From RH-AL1 sp965277735 (GTDB lineage Bacteria > Pseudomonadota > Alphaproteobacteria > Rhizobiales > Beijerinckiaceae), in NCBI GenBank assembly GCA_965277735.1, contig CBDIDO010000003.1, positions 2,666,001 to 2,730,000 of the forward strand: 64,000 nt of DNA, written 5' to 3'. Shown here in pieces: positions 1 to 8,188 of the stretch (the first letter of the stretch is position 1; the number at the start of each line of letters is the position of its first letter). The notes beneath the pieces were generated by a model. That model saw nothing but the letters and a program-made list of their open reading frames with translations. It made no database searches and was not told where the DNA came from. Both the position numbers and the translations under genes were made by a program.

Positions 1-245
1 GCACGAAATTCGGCTCAGCGAACGCGAAGCCAAGCCCCAAGTCAACGCGACGCCGCCGCGCTTGTCGCCTTCTCCCCGTCATTCGCGGGGGCGCACCTGT
101 CCCGGCAGCCCGTGGATCTTGTTCTATTTATGTTCTCATTTTCATTGGCGTCAATCGAATTCATCAGAGCCTCCGCCCAGCGGACCCCTTCGATCCCGTT
201 GCGCTTTTCGCTAAGCCGACATCGACCACCCACCGGGATCCTGCC
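1..245. other. Left-edge intergenic region
   Basis: No convincing gene lies wholly inside this stretch. On the minus strand an ATG near position 93 opens a frame that is still open at the window edge, rich in Arg and not recognisable, so it may or may not be a gene start. Around 72-90 there is a weak CCCCG...CGGGG inverted repeat resembling the small palindromic repeats common between genes in this group. The region also holds the candidate LexA box listed separately. Confidence 0.4.
121..135. promoter_or_regulatory. Candidate alphaproteobacterial LexA (SOS) box
   Basis: The sequence is GTTC, seven AT-only bases (TATTTAT), then GTTC; read on the minus strand it is GAAC-N7-GAAC. This exactly fits the direct-repeat LexA operator known for Alphaproteobacteria. 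It lies in an AT-richer intergenic patch 110 bp before the CitE-like gene and upstream of whatever leftward gene lies beyond the window edge. Which gene it serves cannot be decided here; a leftward SOS gene outside the window is my inference. Confidence 0.5.
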
Positions 246-1142
246 ATGGCCGACCTCCGCCTGCGCCGCAGCGTGCTCTACATGCCGGGCTCCAACCCGC
301 GTGCGCTGGAAAAGGCGAAGACGCTGCCGGCCGACTCGCTGATCCTCGATCTCGAGGACGCAGTGGCGGCCGAGGAAAAGGACGCCGCGCGCGAAAAGGT
401 CTGCGCCGCGGTGAAGGCCGGCGGCTACGGGTACCGCGAGCTTGTGATCCGCGTGAACGCGCCGCAGACCCCGTGGGGCGAGTCCGACCTGCGTGCGGCG
501 ATCGCGGCGCGGCCGGACGCGATCCTGATGCCGAAGGTCTCGTCGCCCGCCGTGCTCGAGCACATCGGCGATCTGCTCGAGGCCTACGAGGCGCCGGAGG
601 ATATCGCCGTCTGGGCGATGATCGAGACGCCGGCGGCGATCCTCGCGATCCAGGAGATCGCCCGCGCCCGCCGCGATCGGCGCACCCGGCTCGCCGCCTT
701 CGTGCTCGGCACCAACGATCTCGCCAAGGACACCTGGGCGCAGATCGTGCCCGGTCGCGGGCCGATGCTGCCGTGGATGATGTTCGCGCTGGCCGCCGCC
801 CGCGCGGAGGGGCTCACCATCCTCGACGGCGTCTTCAACGACATCCAGGACGTCGACGGCTGCCGCACCGAATGCCGGCAGGCGCGCGACCTCGGCTTCG
901 ACGGCAAGACCTTGATCCACCCGAGCCAGATCGAGCCGGCCAACACCTCTTTCGCGCCAAGCGAGGAGGAAGTGCGCCGCGCCCGTGCCGTGATGGCCGC
1001 CTGGGACGACCCGGCCAACGCGCGCAAGGCGGCAATCAAGGTGGAGGGCCGCATGGTCGAGCGCCAGCACATCGGCATGGCCGCGCGGGCGGTGGCGTGG
1101 AACGATGCGATCGCCGCTCGCAGGGCGGAGGCGCAAGACTGA
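246..1142 (+). CDS. HpcH/HpaI-family CoA-ester lyase (CitE / malyl-CoA lyase-like)
   Basis: A 298-residue protein of the citrate lyase beta / malyl-CoA lyase family, which cleaves or forms 3-hydroxyacyl-CoA thioesters in a Mg-dependent TIM barrel. Visible family marks are the N-terminal LYMPGSNPRALEKA, the LDLEDAVA motif (about residues 34-41), the substrate-binding RVNAP segment, the Mg-ligand region MIETPAAI, GTNDLAKD, and the late GKTLIHPSQIEPAN motif. Length matches free-standing CitE-like lyases rather than the longer serine-cycle malyl-CoA lyase. The ATG at 246 directly precedes the family start. It stands alone, so its natural substrate (malyl-CoA, citramalyl-CoA, methylmalyl-CoA) cannot be fixed from context. 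Confidence 0.85.
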   Translation: MADLRLRRSVLYMPGSNPRALEKAKTLPADSLILDLEDAVAAEEKDAAREKVCAAVKAGGYGYRELVIRVNAPQTPWGESDLRAAIAARPDAILMPKVSSPAVLEHIGDLLEAYEAPEDIAVWAMIETPAAILAIQEIARARRDRRTRLAAFVLGTNDLAKDTWAQIVPGRGPMLPWMMFALAAARAEGLTILDGVFNDIQDVDGCRTECRQARDLGFDGKTLIHPSQIEPANTSFAPSEEEVRRARAVMAAWDDPANARKAAIKVEGRMVERQHIGMAARAVAWNDAIAARRAEAQD

Positions 1143-1166
1143 GCAGCTCCCTCTCGAAGGGCGCGA

Positions 1167-2241
1167 TCAGCCGCCGCTGCCGCCGAGCAGCTTGCGCGCC
1201 AGCCGGGAGAGCGGCGCGGCGGGGCGGGCTTTGGCTTGGACTTCGGCCAAGGCAATCTCCAACGCGTCGCGCGTGGCTGTCGCCGCGGCGACCTCCTCGC
1301 GAAGCGCATCGCGCTGCGCGGACGCTTCGCTCGCACTCCTTTGAGCTTGGCTAGCGTCCGTCTTGGCTTGGGCCAGGGCCGTCGCCAGCTCGTCGCGCGT
1401 GGCTGTCGCCGCGGCGACCTCCTTGCGAAACGCTTCGCGCTGCGCGGACGCTTCGCTCGCATTCGTCTCGGCTCGGCTAGCGTCCGTCTTGGCTTGGGCC
1501 AGGGCCGTCGCCAGTTCGTCGCATATGGCTTTTGCGGCGGCGGCCTCCTCGCGAAGCGCGTCGCGTTGCGCGGACGTTTCGGCCGCGGTCGCCTGAGCTT
1601 GGTTTGCGTTCGTCTCGGCTTGGCTCGTTCGCAAGGGCTTCGTCCCGCTCCGCCCGCAGCGAGGCCGTGATCGTCTCCTGCTCGCGGGCGCGAGCTTCGG
1701 CCGTGTGGGTCTTTCCGGTCAAGACGACCCGCGTGCGGCGGCTGTAGAACTCGAACCGCTCCCACTCCGCCAGCGCGCTGTCTTTCGCGTCACCGACGAA
1801 CATTATGGCGGCCGGCGACAGGGAGGCGGTCGGGATCAGCTTGGCGAATTGCTCGATCGTGTCCCTCGTCGCCCTCGGAGAGGCGATCACCAAGTCGGTG
1901 TATTCGCCGGGCTGGACGCGGGCGTCGGAGAGATCGACGTCGTACCGGATCATCTCGGACAACTCGTGCTCGACCTGTCCGCGGGCGTATCGGTCTTTCG
2001 CGATCTCTTCCAGGTCGATGGTGAGGTCGGCGGCATCGAACGCGATCGCGTAGAGGTAGAGATGCAACAGCACGAAAGCTTGGATGAGCCTCTCCGGAAC
2101 GACATCGGGGTCCTCGAGGCCGAACCATTCCGAGACGCCGCGTAGAAATGGATCGTGGGCAGAGCCGTTGATGGTGCAGCGGATGGTATCGATGAAAAGG
2201 TGTTTTGGGCTTCGGCCTGCCAGCAATACGAGGCGGCGCAA
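1167..2241 (-). pseudogene. Frameshifted gene: unknown N-domain plus repeated coiled-coil tail
   Basis: Read leftward, a frame opening with TTG at 2241 (after GAGGGG) encodes about 200 residues of globular-looking sequence that I do not recognise. It includes LHLYLYAIAFDAADLTIDLE and FYSRRTRVVLTGKT. Near 1625-1640 the protein-like signal moves to another frame: the first frame degenerates into an Arg/Ser-rich tail, while the second continues as an Ala/Glu/Lys/Thr coiled coil (DALREE, DELATALAQAKTDAS repeats) ending in SRLARKLLGG. Removing one C from the CCC run there would join the two into about 355 residues. The N-domain vaguely recalls the C-terminal half of sulfotransferase-like proteins, but this is weak. 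Either a true frameshift or a sequencing error. Confidence 0.55.
1265..1602 (-). repeat. 126-bp tandem repeat (about 2.7 copies) coding for a coiled coil
   Basis: The sequence repeats with a 126-bp (42-codon) period: the CGTCGC anchor recurs at 1265, 1391 and 1517, and the first two copies are nearly identical over long blocks. Translated on the minus strand, each unit gives one Ala-rich heptad block containing AQR(D/E)A(L/F)R(E/K)E and LATALAQAKTDAS. Forty-two residues is six heptads, so copy-number changes would keep both the frame and the heptad register. Confidence 0.85.
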
Positions 2242-2314
2242 GGCAACCCCTCGCCTCTACATAAGCGTCCCTTTAATGCCTGGCGGAAGACTTGCCTGGG
2301 GTCGCGCTGCGTCC

Positions 2315-2362
2315 TACCGGGACCTATCTAAGGTTCCATACCGGGACCTATCTAAGGTTCCA
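2315..2362. repeat. 24-bp perfect tandem duplication upstream of uvrA
   Basis: Two back-to-back identical 24-bp units (2315-2338 and 2339-2362), each beginning TACCGGGACCTA and ending GGTTCCA, lie just before the uvrA start. They could be a duplicated operator or a simple replication-slippage product. The GTTC words inside are 24 and 16 bp apart, so they do not form the GTTC-N7-GTTC LexA box. Confidence 0.8.
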
Positions 2363-2390
2363 TCCTTTTCCAGTTCGAGATCGCATCACC

Positions 2391-5300
2391 ATGCCCAAGG
2401 CAGCCGCGCCGCGCGCCAAGGCCAAAAAAACGGACGCCACCGCGAAGGAGGCGAAAGTCCAGGCCGGGAAAGCCGTCGGGGCCGAGGCGCGCCCTGCGTC
2501 GGCGATGGCGCGCGAGACAATCTCGCCGCCTGCCTTCGAAGGCCGCGTCATCTCGGTGCGTGGCGCGCGCGAGCACAATCTAAAGAACGTCGACCTGACG
2601 ATCCCGCGCGACAAGCTGGTCGTGTTCACGGGGCTGTCGGGCTCGGGCAAGTCGTCGCTGGCCTTCGATACGATCTATGCCGAGGGGCAGCGCCGTTACG
2701 TTGAGTCGCTGTCGGCCTACGCGCGGCAGTTCCTCGAGATGATGCAGAAGCCCGATGTCGACCAGATCGACGGGCTGTCGCCGGCGATCTCGATCGAGCA
2801 GAAGACGACCTCGAAGAACCCGCGCTCGACCGTCGCCACCGTCACCGAGATTTACGACTACATGCGTCTTTTGTGGGCGCGCGTCGGAATCCCCTACTCG
2901 CCGGCGACCGGCCTGCCGATCGAATCGCAGACGGTCTCGCAGATGGTCGACCGCATCGTCGCGCTACCGGAGCGCACGCGGCTCTACCTTCTGGCGCCGG
3001 TCGTGCGCGGCCGCAAGGGCGAGTACCGCAAGGAAATCGCCGACTTCATGAAGAAGGGGTTCCAGCGCCTCAAGGTCGACGGCGAGTTCTACGAGATCGC
3101 CGACGCGCCGACGCTCGACAAGAAACTGAAGCACGACATCGACGTCGTCGTCGACCGCATCGCCGTGAAGGACGACATCCGCGCCCGCCTCTCCGAGAGC
3201 TTCGAGACAGCGCTCGACCTCGCCGACGGCATCGCGCTGGCCGAATACGCCTCCGAGAAGGACGACAAGGGCGACGCCAAGCGCATCACCTTCAGCCAGA
3301 AATTCGCCTGCCCGGTGTCGGGCTTCACCATCGCCGAGATCGAGCCCAGACTTTTCTCCTTCAACAACCCGTTCGGCGCTTGCCCGGAATGCGGCGGCCT
3401 CGGCGTCGAGCAGCGCATCGATGCCGAGCTCATCGTGCCCGACGCGAAGCAGACGCTGCGTCGCGGCGCCATCGCGCCCTGGGCCAAGTCGACCTCGCCC
3501 TATTACATGCAGACGCTCGAGGCGCTCGGCCGGCACTACAAGTTTCGCCTCGACGTCTCGTTCGAGAAGCTGCCGCTCGAAGTGCAGCACATGCTGTTCT
3601 ACGGCTCCGGCAAGGAGAGCGTGCGCTTTTCCTACGCCGATGGCGTGCGCGCCTACGATGTGAACAAGCCGTTCGAGGGCATCATCCGCAACCTCGAGCG
3701 GCGCTACAAGGAGACCGAGAGCGAGTGGGCGCGCGAGGAGATCGGGCGTTTCATGTCTGACACGCCGTGCGAGGCCTGCGGCGGGGCGAGGCTCAAGCCC
3801 GAGGCGATGGCCGTCAAGATCGACATGCAGACGATCGCCGCCGTCACCTCGCTGTCGGTGCGCGAAGCACACGCCTGGTTCCAGGCGCTGCCGGAGAGGC
3901 TCGACGACAAGCGCAACGAGATCGCCAAGCGCATCCTCAAGGAGATCTCCGACCGGCTCTCCTTCCTCGTCGATGTCGGGCTCGACTATCTCTCGCTCAG
4001 CCGCGCCTCCGGCACGCTGTCGGGCGGCGAGAGCCAGCGCATCCGGCTGGCCTCGCAGATCGGCTCCGGCCTCACCGGCGTGCTCTATGTGCTCGACGAG
4101 CCGTCGATCGGCCTGCACCAGCGCGACAACGCGCGCCTGCTCGACACGCTGCGGCGGCTGCGCGACCTCGGCAATTCGGTGATCGTCGTCGAGCACGACG
4201 AGGACGCGATCCTCACCGCCGATTACGTCGTAGACGTCGGGCCGGGCGCCGGCATCCACGGCGGCGAGATCATCGCCCAGGGCACCGCCGACGAGATCAT
4301 GGCCAACCCGAAGTCGCTGACCGGCCAGTACCTCTCGGGCGAGAAGCAGGTCGCCGTGCCGCGCAAGCGCCGCCGCGCCGACCCCGAGCGCAAGCTGACG
4401 ATCAACAACGCGCGTGGCAACAATCTAAAGAACGTCTCCGCCGACGTGCCGCTCGGCCTGTTCACGGCGATCACCGGCGTGTCCGGCGGCGGCAAGTCCA
4501 CGCTCGTGATCGACACGCTCTACAAGGCGGTCGCGCGCCGCCTCAACGGCGCCTTCGAGCACCCGGCCCCGCACGATTCCATCGAGGGCCTCGAGCACAT
4601 CGACAAGGTCATCGACATCGACCAGTCGCCGATCGGCCGCACGCCGCGCTCGAACCCAGCTACCTACACCGGCGCCTTCACGCCGATCCGCGACTGGTTC
4701 GCGGGGCTTCCCGAGGCCAAGGCGCGCGGCTACCAGCCGGGGCGCTTCTCGTTCAACGTGAAGGGCGGCCGCTGCGAGGCGTGCCAGGGCGACGGCGTCA
4801 TCAAGATCGAGATGCACTTCCTGCCCGACGTCTACGTCACCTGCGACGTCTGCAAGGGTCGCCGCTACGACCGCGAGACGCTGGAAGTAAAGTATCGCGA
4901 CAAGTCGATCGCCGACGTGCTCGACATGACGGTCGAGGAGGCGGCGGTTCTGTTCAAGGCGGTGCCCCCGATCCGCGACAAGATGGAGACGCTCGCGCGT
5001 GTCGGGCTCGGCTACGTCAAGGTCGGCCAGCAGGCGACCACCCTCTCCGGCGGTGAAGCGCAGCGCGTGAAACTCGCCAAGGAGCTGTCGCGGCGCTCGA
5101 CCGGGCGCACGCTCTACATCCTCGACGAGCCGACGACCGGCCTGCATTTCCACGACGTCGCCAAGCTGCTCGAGGTGCTGCACGAGCTGGTCGACCAGGG
5201 TAATTCCGTTGTGGTGATCGAGCACAACCTCGAGGTCATCAAGACCGCGGATTGGGTGATCGACCTCGGCCCCGAGGGCGGCGACGGCGGCGGCGAGATC

Positions 5301-5414
5301 GTCGCCACCGGCACGCCGGAGATGATCGTGGCGGCCAAGCGCAGCCACACCGGCATGTTCCTGCGCGAGCTCCTGGAGCGCCGGCCGCAGCGGACGCGTG
5401 TTGCCGCGGAATAG
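2391..5414 (+). CDS. uvrA: Excinuclease ABC subunit A
   Basis: UvrA, the damage-scanning ATPase of nucleotide excision repair, here 1007 residues. Visible are two ABC ATPase modules: Walker A GLSGSGKSS near residue 81 and GVSGGGKST in the second half, two LSGGE signatures (SGTLSGGESQRIRLA and TTLSGGEAQRVKLA) and Walker B YVLDEPSIGLHQ and YILDEPTTGLHF. Zinc-binding cysteines appear as CPVSG...CPECGG and CEACQGDG...CDVCKG. I chose the ATG at 2391 because the upstream codons come from the duplicated 24-bp repeat. About 45 Lys/Ala-rich residues precede the usual family start (VISVRGAREHNLKNV). It is followed by 348 bp without genes and stands as a single-gene unit. Confidence 0.97.
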   Translation: MPKAAAPRAKAKKTDATAKEAKVQAGKAVGAEARPASAMARETISPPAFEGRVISVRGAREHNLKNVDLTIPRDKLVVFTGLSGSGKSSLAFDTIYAEGQRRYVESLSAYARQFLEMMQKPDVDQIDGLSPAISIEQKTTSKNPRSTVATVTEIYDYMRLLWARVGIPYSPATGLPIESQTVSQMVDRIVALPERTRLYLLAPVVRGRKGEYRKEIADFMKKGFQRLKVDGEFYEIADAPTLDKKLKHDIDVVVDRIAVKDDIRARLSESFETALDLADGIALAEYASEKDDKGDAKRITFSQKFACPVSGFTIAEIEPRLFSFNNPFGACPECGGLGVEQRIDAELIVPDAKQTLRRGAIAPWAKSTSPYYMQTLEALGRHYKFRLDVSFEKLPLEVQHMLFYGSGKESVRFSYADGVRAYDVNKPFEGIIRNLERRYKETESEWAREEIGRFMSDTPCEACGGARLKPEAMAVKIDMQTIAAVTSLSVREAHAWFQALPERLDDKRNEIAKRILKEISDRLSFLVDVGLDYLSLSRASGTLSGGESQRIRLASQIGSGLTGVLYVLDEPSIGLHQRDNARLLDTLRRLRDLGNSVIVVEHDEDAILTADYVVDVGPGAGIHGGEIIAQGTADEIMANPKSLTGQYLSGEKQVAVPRKRRRADPERKLTINNARGNNLKNVSADVPLGLFTAITGVSGGGKSTLVIDTLYKAVARRLNGAFEHPAPHDSIEGLEHIDKVIDIDQSPIGRTPRSNPATYTGAFTPIRDWFAGLPEAKARGYQPGRFSFNVKGGRCEACQGDGVIKIEMHFLPDVYVTCDVCKGRRYDRETLEVKYRDKSIADVLDMTVEEAAVLFKAVPPIRDKMETLARVGLGYVKVGQQATTLSGGEAQRVKLAKELSRRSTGRTLYILDEPTTGLHFHDVAKLLEVLHELVDQGNSVVVIEHNLEVIKTADWVIDLGPEGGDGGGEIVATGTPEMIVAAKRSHTGMFLRELLERRPQRTRVAAE

Positions 5415-5762
5415 GCGGCAATCTCGACTCGCTTTTGTTACTTGAGCTGGCCTATCGGACGGTCGCGAAGCGGCTCCCGCAACCCTCTGCCGCTCGCGTC
5501 AAACCCGGTCGCCTTTGAATCAGGCACATCTTGCACAATCGCACTGCAAAATTGCTGTTTATCTCATCTCTTGCAGTACAATTCGCAGGCAAATCCAGTC
5601 GGGGCCGGTCAATATCGTTGCCGGGAAGCAACGTTGGCGTCTAGTCTTTGCTGCACAGCCGAAATGCCCTGGAGTTCTTGGCTGCCGCCCCTCATCATAC
5701 GTCATCGGAATCGATCAATGGACGGGGGTCCTGGATCTCGAGTCCTGAGGGGGATGGTTCAT
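5415..5762. promoter_or_regulatory. Intergenic leader of the first SphA-type gene
   Basis: No gene is visible here. The stretch is AT-richer than its surroundings and carries a degenerate pair of 13-bp direct repeats (TTGCACAATCGCA then CTGCAAAATTGCT, 5531-5556), matching the better-preserved pair before the second paralogue. Further downstream TTTGCTGCACAGCCGAAATG (5648-5667) closely resembles a segment before the third paralogue (8020-8040), and CATCGGAA near 5703 also recurs. This suggests promoter regions copied together with the genes. A Shine-Dalgarno GAGGGGG sits about nine bases before the start codon. Confidence 0.55.
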
Positions 5763-6704
5763 ATGAAGAAGGTATCTATCGCATCGACGCTCGGCGCCGC
5801 CGCGCTGACTCTCGCAATGTCGGCGACGGCCTCTTACGCCGGCTACATGCTGCCCGGCGAAACGATGGGCGTCTCGCTGCTCTCGCCGCTGCCGGAAGGC
5901 GTGTTCGCCGCCGACCTCGAATCCTACGGCCGCTCGCCCGGCATTGCGCCGCCGTCGACGGTCGGTGTCGGCGTCAACATCCCGGTTCTCATCTGGTCGA
6001 CGCCGATCTCGTTCTACAACACGCGCCTCGAGTTCATCGCCGCCGTGCCGTTCGTCCACGTCGACGGCGGCGGTCTCGATCGCTTCGGCGCCATCACCTA
6101 CGCGCTCGGGCCGCTGCTCGCGCACGACTTCGGCGGCGGTCTGACCGGCGGTATCGGCGCGCTCGCGCGTTCGCCCGACCCGAGCACGAATATCCAGGAC
6201 ATCGGTGGCCGCACCCAGCCCGGCGTCGACGTCCGCCAGAGCCTGCAGTACAAGATACCGGAAGGCGGCCCGTTCGGCGCGTTCAGTGGCATCACGCTGA
6301 TCGAGAACGCGGCCTATACGACCTGCTTCTGCAACAACGCGGTCGCACTCACGGGCGACGGCCTCCTGGTGGCGAGCACCAACGACCTGTTCGCCGGTGA
6401 CTTCACGGCGGAGAAGACCTTCGGCAAGTTCACGATCGGCTTCACCGGCTTCGGCAACATCAACACCAACAACATCTCGCGAACCGTGGGCGTGAACCCG
6501 CGCGCGGCGGGCGTCGAGGTCGGTGGTCTCATCGGCTACGACTTCGGTCGCTTCACGCTGACCGGCATCGTCACGCACTCGATCCTCAAGAACAACGCGA
6601 TCCCGGGCGTCGAAGTCGGCGAAGAGACCCGCGGTTGGGTTCGCGTCATCGTCCCGCTCTACGTGGCTCCGGCGCCTGCCGCTCCGGTCGTCGCCCGCTA
6701 CTGA
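5763..6704 (+). CDS. SphA/MetA-type outer-membrane protein, paralogue 1
   Basis: A 313-residue exported protein of the SphA / Phenol_MetA_deg beta-barrel family, whose members sit in the outer membrane and are often linked to uptake of hydrophobic compounds. The Sec signal peptide is MKKVSIAST...SATASYA, followed by the mature start GYMLPGETMGVSLLSPLPEG shared by all three copies. Blocks VGVNIPVLIWSTPISFYNTR, FTAEKTFGKFTIGFTG and GGLIGYDFGRFTLTGIVTHS recur in the paralogues. The chain ends in an aromatic residue (APVVARY), as expected for a barrel beta-signal. ATG 5763 is chosen for its GAGGGGG ribosome site; ATG 5754 is an in-frame alternative. Two Cys (TTCFCNN) lie in a predicted loop. The substrate is unknown. 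Confidence 0.8.
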   Translation: MKKVSIASTLGAAALTLAMSATASYAGYMLPGETMGVSLLSPLPEGVFAADLESYGRSPGIAPPSTVGVGVNIPVLIWSTPISFYNTRLEFIAAVPFVHVDGGGLDRFGAITYALGPLLAHDFGGGLTGGIGALARSPDPSTNIQDIGGRTQPGVDVRQSLQYKIPEGGPFGAFSGITLIENAAYTTCFCNNAVALTGDGLLVASTNDLFAGDFTAEKTFGKFTIGFTGFGNINTNNISRTVGVNPRAAGVEVGGLIGYDFGRFTLTGIVTHSILKNNAIPGVEVGEETRGWVRVIVPLYVAPAPAAPVVARY

Positions 6705-6730
6705 ACCGTTCGACCAACCCGACCATCGAA

Positions 6731-6760
6731 TGGCCCCGCCTCGTGCGGGGCCATTTTTTT
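6731..6760 (+). terminator. Rho-independent terminator after SphA paralogue 1
   Basis: TGGCCCCGC and GCGGGGCCA form a nine-base-pair stem with a short loop, followed directly by seven T residues, 27 bp after the stop codon. It separates paralogue 1 from paralogue 2, so the three genes are probably transcribed separately. Confidence 0.9.
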
Positions 6761-6827
6761 GGCGTCGTCAAAAGGGAAAATCGCTGGAAGATCAATTCGA
6801 TATCGCTTTGAGCGAATCTTCTACAAG

Positions 6828-6853
6828 ATGCACAATTGCAATGCACAATTGCC
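6828..6853. promoter_or_regulatory. 13-bp direct-repeat element before SphA paralogue 2
   Basis: Two adjacent copies of ATGCACAATTGC(A/C) with a 13-bp period lie about 125-150 bp before the start codon. A single copy (8038-8049, followed by CACAC as here) precedes paralogue 3, and a degenerate pair (5531-5556) precedes paralogue 1. The shared position and sequence suggest a regulator-binding site; the regulator is unknown. Confidence 0.55.
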
Positions 6854-6888
6854 ACACGTCTTGGCAGACTCAGGAAAGTTCCCGGTTT

Positions 6889-6930
6889 CCGATGGTGTTT
6901 TCAGCCGCCTGCTGAAAGATGCGCCATCGG
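6889..6930 (+). promoter_or_regulatory. Leader hairpin before SphA paralogue 2
   Basis: A 42-base two-part stem-loop: CCGATGG (6889-6895) pairs with CCATCGG (6924-6930), and inside it TTTCAGC pairs with GCTGAAA around a five-base loop. It ends 47 bases before the start codon and has no T run, so it is not a simple terminator. Its right half (TGCTGAAAGAT...CATCGGA) is conserved at 8107-8130 before paralogue 3, but the left half is not. A role in mRNA stability or regulation is inference. Confidence 0.5.
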
Positions 6931-6977
6931 ATTTGGCCGAAGATTCGTTCGAATCGGGGCCGCAAGGGGGACGACCA

Positions 6978-7919
6978 ATGAAGGGTAAGGTTCTTTCAAC
7001 CATCGGGGCCGCGTCGCTGGCGCTGACCCTGTCGGCGACCGTGTCGCACGCCGGCTACATGCAGCCGGGCGAGACGATGGGCGTCTCGCTCATCTCGCCG
7101 CTGCCGGAAGGCGTGTTCTTCGCCGACCTCGAGAACTACGGCCGCTCGCCGAACCTGGTGCCCGGCACCAACGTCGGCGTCGGCGTCAACATCCCGGTCA
7201 TCATCTGGTCGACGCCGATCTCGTTCTACAACACCCGCCTCGAGTTCCTCGCCGCGGTGCCCTTCGCGCATGTCGACGGCGGCGGGCTCGATCGCTTCGG
7301 CGCGATCACCTACGCGCTCGGACCGCTGCTCGCGCATGACTTCGGTGGCGGCCTGACCGGCGGTCTCGGCGCGCTCGTCCGTACCCCGGACCCGAGCCAG
7401 AACATCCAGGACATCAGCGGCCGCACGCGTCCTGCCGTCGACGTTCGTCAGAGCCTGCAGTACAAGATCCCTGAGGGCGGCCCCTTCGGCGCGTTCAGCG
7501 GCATCACCCTGATCGAGAACGCGGCCTACACGAGCTGCCTCTGCAACGCGGGGCCGACCACGATCACCGGCGACGGCCTCACCGCGACGGTGCAGAACGA
7601 CTTCTTCGCGGGCGACTTCACCGCCGAGAAGACGTTCGGCAAGTTCACGATCGGCTTTACCGGCTACGGCAACATCGACACCGACAACATGGCGCGTCTG
7701 ACCGGTGTCAACGCTCGCGAGAAGAACGTCGCCCTCGGCGGCCTGGTCGGCTACGACTTCGGCCGGTTCACCCTGACCGGCATCGTGACGCACTCGCTGT
7801 TCCGCACGGCGATCTCGCCGGGCGTCTCGGCTGGCGAAGAGACCCGCGGCTGGGTTCGCATCATCGTCCCGCTGTACGTCGCTCCGGCGCCGGCGGCCCC
7901 GGTCGTCGCCCGCTACTGA
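6978..7919 (+). CDS. SphA/MetA-type outer-membrane protein, paralogue 2
   Basis: A 313-residue close paralogue of the preceding gene. It has a signal peptide (MKGKVLSTIGAASLALTL...VSHA), the mature start GYMQPGETMGVSLISPLPEG, the same central barrel blocks and the C-terminus VPLYVAPAPAAPVVARY. ATG 6978 follows an AAGGGGG ribosome site; longer upstream frames run through the leader and are not credible. The loop Cys pair is kept as TSCLCN. With its own leader and terminator it looks like a recent tandem duplicate. Location in the outer membrane follows from the family and the terminal aromatic residue; the transported or bound compound is not evident. Confidence 0.8.
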   Translation: MKGKVLSTIGAASLALTLSATVSHAGYMQPGETMGVSLISPLPEGVFFADLENYGRSPNLVPGTNVGVGVNIPVIIWSTPISFYNTRLEFLAAVPFAHVDGGGLDRFGAITYALGPLLAHDFGGGLTGGLGALVRTPDPSQNIQDISGRTRPAVDVRQSLQYKIPEGGPFGAFSGITLIENAAYTSCLCNAGPTTITGDGLTATVQNDFFAGDFTAEKTFGKFTIGFTGYGNIDTDNMARLTGVNAREKNVALGGLVGYDFGRFTLTGIVTHSLFRTAISPGVSAGEETRGWVRIIVPLYVAPAPAAPVVARY

Positions 7920-7942
7920 GCGCTCGTTGCTCCCAACCTTCG

Positions 7943-7975
7943 AAAAGACCCCGCCTTGCGCGGGGTCTTTTTTTT
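7943..7975 (+). terminator. Rho-independent terminator after SphA paralogue 2
   Basis: AAAAGACCCCG and CGGGGTCTTTT form a strong stem around a short CCTTG-type loop, running into eight T residues. It is placed 23 bp after the stop codon and resembles the terminators of the neighbouring paralogues. Confidence 0.9.
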
Positions 7976-8037
7976 AGGCTTTCGAAGGACTTACTTCGCC
8001 TATCGTTTGATTAGATCGCTTTTGCTGCACAAGCGAA

Positions 8038-8130
8038 ATGCACAATTGCCACACGATCCAGCAGAGTGGTCGGGAATGCCTGTTTGATATGGCGTTTCGA
8101 TCCGAGTTGCTGAAAGATACAGCATCGGAA
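8038..8130 (+). promoter_or_regulatory. Conserved leader elements before SphA paralogue 3
   Basis: The 12-base word ATGCACAATTGC plus CACAC (8038-8054) repeats the element before paralogue 2. Seventy bases later TTGCTGAAAGATACAGCATCGGAA (given in two parts: TTGCTGAAAGAT and ACAGCATCGGAA, 8107-8130) matches the hairpin right arm of paralogue 2 at 19 of 24 positions. The pairing left arm is missing here, so conservation is of sequence rather than of structure. The start codon follows 58 bases later with a strong GGGGGGA ribosome site. Confidence 0.5.
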
Positions 8131-8188
8131 ACGGCTCAATCCAAGACCTTCCGGGTCTTGGTCCACGCAACGCCGCCGGGGGGATGTT

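Noticed and set aside
42..1136. Long minus-strand open frame opposite the CitE-like gene
   Set aside because: Composition is Arg/Gly/His-rich as expected for an antisense frame of a GC-rich gene; no conserved motif, and the opposite strand holds a clear enzyme.
2333..2376. GTTC words before uvrA as an SOS box
   Set aside because: Spacings between them are 24 and 16 bp, whereas the alphaproteobacterial LexA box needs 11 bp from one GTTC to the next.
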